Below, in pieces: positions 32,701 through 44,700 of a DNA stretch of 64,000 bases; the stretch's first letter is position 1, and each line of letters opens with the position of its first letter. Origin of the DNA: Schistosoma haematobium (taxonomy: Eukaryota > Platyhelminthes > Trematoda > Strigeidida > Schistosomatidae); assembly GCF_000699445.3 (NCBI RefSeq), contig NC_067200.1:16126510-16190509 (forward strand). Direction: 5' to 3'. The translations under genes and the position numbers were made by a program. The notes beneath the pieces are model-generated. The model did no database searches. It saw only the letters and a list, made by a program, of their open reading frames with translations, and had not been told where the DNA came from.

Positions 32701-35700
32701 AAGAATTCCGTATGATAGTGACAATTTTCTCAGGTAAGTCATGGCGCTAACGCATAGTTTTGGTAAATAGTAGTTCGATTTTATTATGTCCTGCTAATGT
32801 TTTAATCTTCTTGACTTTAATTATTTGTTATTATTACCTTTACGTTTTTACTTTATTCTTCGCCCTTTTCATATTCATCAAGTGGACGATTATTTTTCTC
32901 ACACCCGATTTCACCTTATTATTTCTATTGTTCGCTGAACTGTCTACTATCATCGAGGGTTATGCTTGAATCCTAGTGACCATAACATCACATTGGAACA
33001 CTAGGAATCCAGCTGGAATCTAATAGCCAACGATCAAACGATTATTGGTTGGTTGGGTGCTTTGATGAGTTCAGTACAAATTGAAGGCGGTTATCATCAA
33101 GAAAATGATATCAACCAGAGAATAGTTGCAAGACCGGGAAGAGTCGAACAGCTGTTTCGAATAATGATTAGTTCTAAATGTAAACTGTTGGAGGACGATT
33201 CAATGACCTAAGAGTACGGTGTTCGACACGAGACCCCAAAAACTTTTGTTTTGTTTTGTGTGATATGATGACTAAACACTGCTGAGGGAACCATTAGTAT
33301 GACGTAATAGTCCTTCAGTGGTTCCTAGTTTTTAACGGTTCTCCAACTAATATAACTCTATGATGAAAATCATCCTACACTTATGTTAATGTCCCGACAC
33401 GAATAATGAATGGTAACTTTTGGAATCTATTGATGGACCAATACTAAACGTATATTTCTATTGTATAATTATTAAGTAACTAAACTCTGCATATTCATAT
33501 TCCTCTTATTATTCACAGCCACATCTGGCTAATTCTTGTACAAATGTTGTTTCATATTTTATTGGTACCTTGTGGTCTGTTTGATTGGTATCTAAACAGA
33601 GTATGTTTGATAGACATGATTCATATTGCAGAGGCTAAGACTGGTGTTCTGGACTTAACTGGCTGGGCTAGGCGGAAAGCAGGACCAATCAGGACTCTAG
33701 GCTGCTCGCACGTGTTTTACGCGTCCTCGGTCCGATCGATAATTCGCTGCTTCTGATTGGCGGCTCTGGGCATAACAACTTATTATATAGCCATTCACTC
33801 AGAACACTTGACAATTGCACAACTGCTCGTAGTAAATAGGAGTGTCATACAGTAGTATAAAGATCGGCTTCTGTTTAACAAATTTATACTGAATAAATAT
33901 AGTTTAATTGTTTGAAAACTATTTTTAGTCCGAACCAATTACTTTAACATAAAATTAAGTGCTTACAACTTTTTGTACCATCGATGGACGACATCGTCTC
34001 ATTTGTAAAATGATACCAGGTATATCATAATAAACACAATTGGATTCTTTATAGATTTGTAATAAATCAGCAACAATAAACGTACCAGTTCTACCAACAC
34101 CAGCCCTGTTATTTTTAAGTAAAAAGTCAATTTACATATGTATATATATTCGATATGAAAAAGGTTTTGAAACAACGTTAGGTGAGAATCGGTAAAAGGT
34201 TTTTTCTACTAACTTATCAACCGAATGATATTTTGCTCAGAGGCCTAGGTTTGATTTGGAATGGGCAGTGAACACACACCGTTAGGGAGGAAAAAAACTA
34301 TTTCGTAAGTAACGTATACTTCATGAATTCTAAGCTTGAAGTTCGATCCCTAGAGATTACAGGTGTATACTGATAAGGAGTCTCATACTAAAACTGCAGC
34401 TGCTCAGTCCTCCTAATTTTCGTTGCTCTTATCAACATAAATTATTCCTGTGTGAAAACCACTTTCATACTGAATTAATCTACACATTCTACTCAAGTAA
34501 CTGATGAATCAATTTTATTAGATTATCACTTACGAAGTGAATGTACATATAATCAGCCTTGTGTTATGCTTTAAGAGCAAGGAGTGTTGGTGTTACCTAC
34601 ATGCTCGAAGAGATATAAATCAATCAGTGATCTAATTGAAAACTACAAAGGATAAATGTGATTCAATGCTTTATTCATCAGTATATATATATATATGCGT
34701 TTCCTCAAATCTACGCTAATGAAATTTATTTTTAATTTAATCACATATAAAGACTTGCACTGCTGCTGTCCAAAAAGGAACAAAAATCACTTGTAAGGAG
34801 GAAACCTCATAGATCCAGTGTCACCAAAGCATTCTTTGAAACAAAGAAGGAAGGAATAACAATGAATGCTATCCAGTACTATTTTAGCGACCAGCCATTA
34901 TCAAAAATCTAGTTATAGAATATGCTATTAAGAACAGCAACATAAATTGGAAACCTTGATTACTTACGTGCAATGCACAAGAGTTGGAGAATATCGATGT
35001 GATTCTGCACACTTTAATTCACGGTAATCTTTCATAAATGTTTGAAATTCACTTAGATTTGGTACATCAAAGTCTGGCCAAGTCGTCATATGCAACTGTA
35101 CAACATATTTGGAATTTTCTGGGTTATTTGACTGATTGTTAATCTTATGGAGAAAATCATAAGAAGAATTGTTTATTATTTAAATTATTTCACCATCAAG
35201 TCAACTCTGCAAATAAATAATGACTACATAAGCATGATTTAATTTTGTTTGAATAGTTACTGAAAGATCGTAGAATACGAGACAATTAGTTGCACGCAAT
35301 AGTCTTAATTTCACTACGAACTTTCTATGATAAAATCCTTTGTTGAATTCGATTCTAAAGACTTAAATAATATGACATAGTTGTTACGTGAAGCTCGATT
35401 TATAATTTACGATAGATAACAATCACACAGATTCAAGTTTATTATATTAAGTTCACTACTACAACTATAGACTTATTTATATTGTTCAGTGGTTGGAAAT
35501 AGTAAACATTTGGAGTAAATTTGTCGGTAGTAGTTGTCACAGATTGACCTCATTTAGTATACTATCAAATGTCAGTGTGTATTGAGTTCATGTTTTTCTT
35601 GTGTATGGAATTCCTGGATTGTGGACAGTGAAGACACTTCCAGAGGTTGTACTTAAGACTTTCATATTATATGGTTAACCAGCAGACCACTTGGCTGAAA

Positions 35701-38700
35701 ATTCTAACTTGCATCGGCTCATAATCAAGCGAAACGAACATCCAATCCCACTGATGACGACTGCCTTACTTTGGATTTGTCCAGACTTTATCAGTTATTA
35801 TCATTATTAATGGCTTTATTCAGTACTATGTGTTTATTATGATGTGGCATTCGCAGCACGAACTATTTCAGCAAGTTTCTTTTACAAAAAAAATCGATTA
35901 CTGAATACATGTATACCTGAAATAAGAAAATAAACTATTTGAAATTAAATGAAATGTTTCAAGGTAATAATCTATACAAATCTTAACAAGCAACGTGTTC
36001 AAAAATACAAGTTTTTGACTAGGTCAGCCCTTAAAACTTATTCGTCACATAGTATATTTGTTAGATACGATATGTAGAGCTTTTATACATTTGCCTATGT
36101 GCATAGATTCTATTTTATCGGTGTCTTGTTCTACCAGAAAATATACATGGAAAAAAATATGAATGCAGTGGATGGCTTTTGTCGTACGGGATTTTGGTAC
36201 TAGGACGAAATAGCTGTTAACTGCTGCCTAGTTTGTAACGGAACTTTGAATGAGGTCAATTTGTGATGAATGTAAACCAACCTTCACAAAATCTCTTCAA
36301 CAATTTAAGCTAAATATTTTATATCTGACAGACAATCATACAATGGGCACTTTCTAGGTTGCAAAGCATTGATTTAATCACTGTACGACGCTATTAATGT
36401 GATCATTGACTCGAGATACCATATTTCACAATAAAAAGAGAGGTAATTAACAAGATGAAATAAGATGAAATAATGATCAATTTGATCATAGTGGCTAGGT
36501 AATTAATTTATTTACCAAGTACTATTTTCAGAGTAAAATATTTGAAGGCTGGAGTGATGAATATTAGTAAATGAGATCGGTACGGTGGAACGACGTAAGC
36601 ACCATGATGACTGGTGAAAGAAAAAGGAACATATAAATTCAAAAAAGCCTCTTAATTAAAACCTCATTTGAACCAAAAATATAAACCCGTTTCTCTCAAT
36701 TTATCTAACCAGATATCACAGTGAGAATAAAACAACGATGTTAAGCATTAAAAGTTATAGTAATATTTGTTTTATGACTTTAAAATTTGAAGATAGATTT
36801 GTTAGGGCTTTAGACCCATTGAAAATGACTGTCGGATCAATTGCTACAAGTTAAAAAATAATAAATGGATCTCATTATTGATGAAAACAACGCTAATCCC
36901 GGTGAAATCTTAAGTGGTTAACTCAAATGGAGTGACTGGGTTTGTATTCGACTTAAATGTAGTCAAGTTTATAAAAATGTTTAAAACAGTAGCAAATAAC
37001 GTTATATTGTCTATTCCATAGGGTCGATTGGTAGATAACTAGTTAGTATAGTGCTCAGATTCCTTGGTACTATGAAGTTTGTATATGTTCTGATATAATA
37101 CATACTAACATGTCACTAAAGACGATAGATAAATAAACATAAAAGCAGTGAAAAGTATAGATAAGAAAATACGCTCATGACAAACATATTTCTGGTTGAG
37201 ATAAATATTACCTAAGGTCCGAACTCCTTTAAAATATCCTCAAAATGCTGGAAAACTGTTTTGCCGCTACGTTGAAATAATAAAACTTGGGTCTCTAGGT
37301 CTGTCATTTAAAACAAAATTTTTGATTAATACATTACATCATCGAGTAAAAATATACTCATAACTCTACGTATGTTGTAACCTCCATTTGTTTATCCTGT
37401 TTGTAAACCCAAATCTAGCAAATCTAGGATTCATGGCTCTCATCCATGCGGCCCGGATTCCAGTCCTGGCGCAGGAGCACTTTTGCCCTCAAATGCCCTG
37501 GTATGGCTGAGGATGGGGAGAGTCCGGTCTCCATCTCGAAATGCTCTCATATGGTCACGCCTACAGAGCCACTGTCAAAGAAGTCCTACTCAGTGTCTTC
37601 TCGAGGAGGGGACGTTGTTTACGAAATTGGGAGGACGAAAAGCGAATGTCTGGCGCTTTAACCGGGTTGGTAGGTACAGAGAATCCATCTAGGGTAGTTG
37701 GAATAACCTGATTCCAAACCAATGGTACACATGGGCTCCAGGATTCCGAGGTAACAAACGGAGTAGGAACCGATTGTTGGTCACCGACTACCGTGGCACT
37801 GAATCTCCTAATGTTGCCCCACTGCCTTACGGATTATACCTTTAGGTCAAACGCTCCGGGTGTGGCCCCCCAAAAACACCACCTGCTTCGGTTTGAACAC
37901 CCGGGCAGTATCACAGCCCACACGCGAATCAAATGACGATTACTACTGGAAATATTCTTGCATCAATTAGCATTCAGGTAAATCACATTGACAATCATTT
38001 GATAACATTCTTTATCTTTCTTTATATACTACGTCGCTTATCTACTCTCTTCTATTTTCACTTTGTGTATTCTTATTTTTCAACTTATACCGAAGCTCGC
38101 CTATGGTGGAAATTCTGTCCTATCTAAACAATCTCGAATCACTGACTGGTCGAAAGTTGAATGCTACCACCGACTAAGAATACTGAAAGTCTTTCTGAAA
38201 CCACGTATACCATTCAAACTGGCTTCCTTCAACGTTCACACACTAATGCAGATCGGACAACGGATAGGTTTGGCTGTCTTTAGAAAGTCTTAATATCGAT
38301 GCCTGTTTGTCCGTGACCCGTGTTTAGGACTAGTGAAGTACTACAAATTAGCTCTCCATCTGTCGCTTCAAAAGGTTTATTTTACGTGCGCTTATCCGGG
38401 GACCCTGTGGCATATTCGTCTGGTTTTGCTGGTGTTGGTGTCGCACTAAGTGCCAGAGCTGAGGCAGCACTAATCGATTGGATCCCCATTAACAGTCGGT
38501 TATGTGCTGTTATATTAGAAATTTCCATCAAAGTAAGAAGAAATCGGTGTGAGAAACGATGTCTTTTCGTCATCTCCACCTATGCTCCGACAGATTGCAG
38601 CCCGGATGCGATCAAGGATGAGTTTTACCACCAGTTATCTGTTCTTCTCCAGAAAGTGTGCCCGATAGACATTGTAATACTAGACGGAGACTTGAAAGTT

Positions 38701-41700
38701 CAGTTCGGGCGTCTAGGCACAGAAGAGAGTCGTTTAGGTAGCCGATGGGGACATCTTGGACGCAAGTCAGATAACGGGGACCGTCTACTTCTGTGCGCAG
38801 ATCACAACCTGTTTCTCACTAGCACTAACTACCGGCACAGTCATCGCCGATGTACCACCTGGCGTCCTCCCTCTGCATCTCAAGCCTGAACTCAGATTGA
38901 CCACATCGTGGTCAGCTACCAGAGGCGTGGTTGTGTACAAGACTGACACTCCTTTTGGAGTACCTTTCTAGACTCTGATCATGCCCTTGTTTGCGCTAAT
39001 CTTACCTTGCTATTCACTGGCCAACAGATTCATCGTCCTAAACAAATCGATGTCAGTAAATGGGTCGCAGCTTCTGTTGTAACTAAATATCAAACCGAGA
39101 TAGGTTTGAGGCTATCTACCATCTCACCGAAAACTATGGATGAGCATTGGTTGAAAATGCATAATGTCATGAAAATGTCAAGTCACTCATAAGCACTGGG
39201 TTTCTTCAGGCTCCTTACAAATCGATGGAGCCCGTCGGTCTGCTCCGGGTGATTGCGAGTTTGACCACAAACAAAGATTTACGAAATGAAATTGTGAAGC
39301 AGCAACTGCATCTGGTAACTGCTGGAAGCTCGTTCAACTCATCCGAGTCACTAGGAGCAAGAACTCTGGTGTGAGTGAAACAATCTGTGAAGGTGACGGG
39401 ATGCCACTCAATAGCGTTTATTGATGTTGTGGACAATGGGTAGAGTTTTTCGAGGAGCAGTTCAACTGGTCTGCAGTCCCAGCAACATTGACCAGACTTT
39501 CCTACCCCCATGACCCGTGACGACTGATCGACCTAACGAGGCGGAAGTCCTCCAGATCGACTTACGCCAATGTAGGCCATCTTTGGCGCCTTCGTGATGT
39601 TAGTCTGAATGTAATGGTCGGATCTACAATGCGTCGATGAGAGCAGTTTTGCTCTATGCTCGTGAAACCTGGCCTCTACGGATTGAGAATGTAGACAACT
39701 CTGTGTTTGATCATCGTTTTCTCCGAAGGATTGCTGACATCCAGTGGCAATACCATGTCAGTAATGCAGGAGTTCGCCATCGTGTGTTTGGGTGCAGAGA
39801 TGATAATTCAATTGGTGTCACTATCTTGAAACATCGACTTCGGTGGCTTGGACATGTCTTACTAATGTCATTCCAGAGAATTCCACGTCGTGCATTACAT
39901 GTTATCATACGCACTTTACATTATATGTGTCTTTATATTCTGATTGTTATTGTGTAATTGGTGCCCTCTTGTACCAAAGTTAATGTGCTTAAATAAAATA
40001 TTTAATCGTACTTAAGTTTACTTTCATATCCATAAAAATCACATAGTTCAAATCACGACGTTTGGTGGTACAATCAAATAAAGATACTGTAGCTAATACC
40101 TTGACGTGATGGTCAAGTTTGTCTGTTGTGATGACTAAACCGAACTGTATTGGCTGGAACACATGTTCTTCTAGATCCTACTGTAATGAACGAAGTCTTG
40201 AGTGGTAAACCAATTTATTATATTTAGCAGAACCACATAGTGCATTTGTAAAATATGAAAACAGTAGGTTAAATACACCATTTGCACATCTTTAAATTGT
40301 CTCATACATACTCTATTGTTTTTTCATTCCAGTTGCTACTCAAACTGCTTCTTCTTTTCATTTTTGTGTTGGTTACATGGATCTTCCCATTGATATTTAG
40401 GACTGCAATTGATCAGTCTCTTATTGGCATATATACATCCTGTGAGTAGTGCCTCGATATTGCCTTCTGTCACAAGTATTACAAGCATAACAGTAAAATC
40501 ATCACGTGCGTTTAGTCCTGTTTGGGGCTCGTCAACTAGACGTACCTGCATCACAAAGTTGATAAGCGAACGGTACTGGGTCCGAGTACCGGAGTGTGCA
40601 TCAACGCTGGAATGCGGGTACATCCAGCTGACGATTCCTATATAGAACGGAACGCGCGTCCTGGATTCCACTGATAGCGAACATAATCTCTGCTCAAGAT
40701 GTTTGTTCATTTCTTACTCCTATCCTCACGTTCCTCTCCCATCAGTAAAATCCTACTTCAAAATCTTGATCAATACTATTAATATCCGTCCGTTTAAGTA
40801 GCACATTCCACACCACAATATCAGGCAGGTCAGTTGAAGAACGGCAAGACTAAAACCAGCAACTTAAGGTCTGAGGGCGCAGTCGTATTATTTTTATTTG
40901 GCTTTAGTAGAAATTCTCTAAGAGATAACATTTTCATCATCTGACCTTTTAGGGATTGATCTCCTATCAGGAGATTCACTTGTTCACTTTGAATGTGCAA
41001 ATGATATAGTTTTCTTTGTTGAAAACGCTGACAAAAGACAGTCTCTTGACCACCTTAAGCAACAGTATAAGCATGTTTGATATGCAGTTCTCTCCCTCCA
41101 AACGAAAAATGTTGCTTTAGGATTAGCTTGGGTTAGAGCCTAAGTTAATGATATCCAGTAAAGTACTTGGGCATGCCGACTGTTTCATTTATTTTGGGAA
41201 TCTTACCAGTACTGATGGTCTGGTGTCTGACAAAATCTCGGCACGGATTCTGAAGACTCGACTGGCTTTTGCCAACTTGCGCCAATTGTGAGATATCCAT
41301 TTTCCAACAAAAGAGCGAGTTTGCCACACAACATACAGCATGTTCTAATTTATGCATGTGAAACATGGTCATTAAGAAAAGAGGATATTCGTAGGTTACA
41401 AGTATCCAACCATAGCGGTCTACAAAGCTCTTGTATTTTGGAACCACGAAGTAAGCAATATCTAGGTTAGAAACATAGCACTTGGTGAGTATGGGAAATC
41501 GATTGAAGAAGTAGTGAATCTTCAACATCTAGGGTGGTTGGGATATGTGTTACGTATGCTCAAGTGCCGTCTACCTTTATGAGCCATGTTCGCTCTTGTA
41601 GTATTATGTTTAGAGAAAGCTTGAAGCGGCCAAAATGAAAGATGCCATCAGTTCACCGATTTGTAGACAATTGGATTCAGCCATGTCAGTAGGTATAGAC

Positions 41701-44700
41701 CACCACCCAGTTGTAGTCCACGTGTTTATCATAACCAATGGTTAGATTCATTGAATGACATGGCTCCAAATCGTTTGTATTGGCTCTGATTCATCCGTCT
41801 TTTGTTTACTCGAATTCTGAGCTCCTGGATTCCTCGTGATTTTCGTTATTTCACATATTTGTATTTTCTTCATGAATCGCATCATCGATATCTAGTCTTT
41901 CCCATTAGCACTGGAACTTTTGCTATCTCTAATATTCTGGGATTTATCAGTATGGGGTTGTGGAGATTGTTCAGTTTTTGATTGAGATCATGAATCGATT
42001 GACGTTAGACCACCATTGAAAACCTGGAAGCACTGAACGGCCGTTTCGCACTAGTATGGGACTCCTCAGCAGTGCGCATCCATGATTCCGTACAAGGGAT
42101 TCGAACACAGGACCAAAGGTCTCGCCCGCAAACGCCTAATCTCTAGACCACTGAACCGGCATCCAACCGATTTAATGTCTAACTTCAACGAATCCACGAA
42201 ATTTGGTCCAGCAATTTCATTTCTCTGTGATAATGCGTCATGGCAACTTGAATCGGAGTACATACGCTGGGACTAACCTAACAGATTTGTAATTGATTTT
42301 CTTTATCAAGAAAGTTTTTATTATGAACTGATTTTAACTAGCGGATCTCTGAAGACCAGAATTCACTAGGAATCCATTAAGTTTTACTTTGACAGTCCTC
42401 AATAGTGTGAGCCCCTGTTATCACTTGATGAGGATTTCATATTTCAAGTATTGAGTAGTAATCCAGTGATTAGTATTTCATTTAAGCTTAAATAAACATA
42501 AAAAGCAAGAATGTAAAAGTGTAGAATCAAATATACACATACAGAAGTAATGTATAGTTTACGTAAAATGTATATATGATGATCTTCTTCAGATAATAAT
42601 GTCACTTCTAATCTCAAGCAATCTGACTGGAATGTTAATAATTCATGAATATCATTTGGCCAATACTGACAACATTTTGATATATTGTCTTCATATAATC
42701 TATATAAACAATTAACCAAGAAAAAGTAACATAGTTTTGAAGTAAAGAAAATTTATTTATGTAGATTTTGTCTAGTTCAACGAAGATCGCAATTATGAAC
42801 TTTAACAGTTTATTATGAAACCGATTATAGAGCCCATAGGTTTTGAGTCAACAGGATCTAATGAAGTGTATATGGATAAGAAGTAAAATATTAAAACGAA
42901 ACAGCTGTTCAGTGTTGTATGACCTCCGATCGTTCTTCAGCTAATATTAATTGATGATGAAAATAATGAGCTCATTGTCATAGAATACTGGACTTGGTTT
43001 TATTATTTATTAAATAACTAAAGGATTAGTGATATTCACCATGCGTAATGGTATGCAATCATCCAAGGTTTTGATATCAACTTAGTCACAAGACAATCAA
43101 CTATGGAAATATCAGGCAGTTTATTGTTTTCGCCATACAATGAACAATTATTTTGATGTTGGTAAGATAACATCATCATCTTTGTTTGACTAAATATAAC
43201 AATATCAGTGAGTGAAAAGAATAGAAATACAAAAATGTCTTCAGTTCGCAAAATCAGTAACCATGTAAAATGGACATACACCGTAAGAGCATTCGTAATT
43301 ATTTGAAATCATAGTTTGACAGAAATAGAATGACTAGTGTAGATTTATCTATTTGAACAAATAAATAATGATACAAAGGAGCACTAAATACATATGCACT
43401 ACATAATAACAATGAGAACGTGAAGTGCGTATAAGAACAAGGAGAACGATATAATGAGCAATGCATAATAACGTCTCAAGCCACTGTGTTGCATCATCGA
43501 TAGGACCTCAACCAGAGAGTTCTGAAGGACAAACAGAAGACAGTCCCGTACAGCTTTCTTTCATGCCACAACACCATGTCATAAACTGACCACCTCTCCG
43601 ATTTTTCCAACCAGTCCCAAAGTAAAAAAATAATGCACGACGAGGAATTCCCCAGAATGTCATTCGTGGAACATGTCCGAGCCATCGAAGTCGATGTTCC
43701 AAGATAGTGACACCAATTGAATTATCATCTCTGCACCCAAACACACGATGGCGAACTCCTGCATTACTGACATGGTATTGCCACTGGATGTCAGCAATCC
43801 TTCGGAGAAAACGATGATCAAACACAGAGTTGTCTACATTCTCAATCCGTAGAGGCCAGGTTTCACGAGCATAGAGCAAAACTGCTCTCATCGACGCATT
43901 GTAGATCCGACCATTACATTCAGACTAACATCACGAAGGCGCCAAAGATGGCCTACATTAGCATAAGCCGCTTTGGCATTCACTATACGTGAATCGATCT
44001 CATCACTCATCGCACCACCAGCACTTATGCAGCTATCCAGATACACGAACTTCTCAACTACGTCTATCTGCTCACTATCCAGGGTGAGCACAGGATCAGT
44101 GTCTTGCCAGTCTTGTAAAGGTACTTTGCACTTCAAAGGTGCAAAGCACATACCATACTTACGGACACTAATTGCCAACTGATTAAGTGCCGATTGCATG
44201 ATATGTGTATCATCGCGTAGTAAGGCAATATCATCCGTATACTCAAGGTCGAAAAGTCTTTCTCCAGGCAACAGATCCACACCGCCATTACTTACATACA
44301 TCAGGGCTGTTTCGAGAATATCATCGATGGCAAAGTTCAAGAGGAATGGTGAGATTGAGCAACCCTGTCTAACCCCTCTGCTTGAGTGAAACGATGGAGA
44401 GAGGTGGTTGTATGCCCTCAATCTACCTGAGGTGTTAGTATATAGGATTTTTAGGATGTTAATAAACTTCTCAGACACACTCTTCTTCAATAGACAATAC
44501 CAGAGTACAGACCTATACAACGAATTGAAGGCAATCCCGATGTCAAGAAACACTATGACTGTTGGCCTGTGATAAGTGTGACATTTGGTGGCTGATGAAG
44601 ATATGATCAATACATCCTCAATCAGAAAGAAAACCAGCCTGCTCCTCGCGAGTCAATCTTTCTCGGGTTTTGGACAATCTCCGAAGTATGACGGAACCCA

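Larger units (their letters stand above)
37447..40005 (+). mobile_element. RTE family II element with internal RT deletion
   Basis: Has a GC-rich 5' leader (37,447-37,930, also found reversed at 63,470-63,905), an endonuclease domain (38,197-39,180), a degraded linker, and then the C-terminal RT region directly from 39,569. The 3' UTR contains TGGTGCCCTCTTGTACC and ends AATAAAATATTTAATCG. The whole RT palm is missing between about 39,556 and 39,569. Both ends survive, so this is an internal deletion and not the usual 5' truncation. Antisense to the phosphatase gene. Confidence 0.8.
40040..42275 (+). mobile_element. SR2-like element, internally deleted and twice interrupted
   Basis: Leader sequence (40,080-40,181 and 40,813-40,887) matches 1,950-2,110 (CTTGACGTGATGGTC; TATTGGCTGGAACACATGTTC; GAACGGCAAGACTAAAACC). 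It joins directly to the RT palm at about 40,888 (LFGFSRNSL in place of LFNFVVDEL). The heavily decayed RT C-terminus runs to about 41,790, then the 3' UTR continues with its last part (GCAACTTGAATCGGAGTACA) at 42,235-42,275. The leader is split by the 631-bp insert at 40,182-40,812 and the 3' UTR by a reversed SINE. Everything from the endonuclease to the middle of the RT is lost. Confidence 0.7.

Noticed and set aside
40633..40650. TATATAG read as an LTR promoter TATA box
   Set aside because: It is the loop of hammerhead stem II in an SM-alpha type ribozyme; the LTR interpretation of the insert therefore rests only on its ends.
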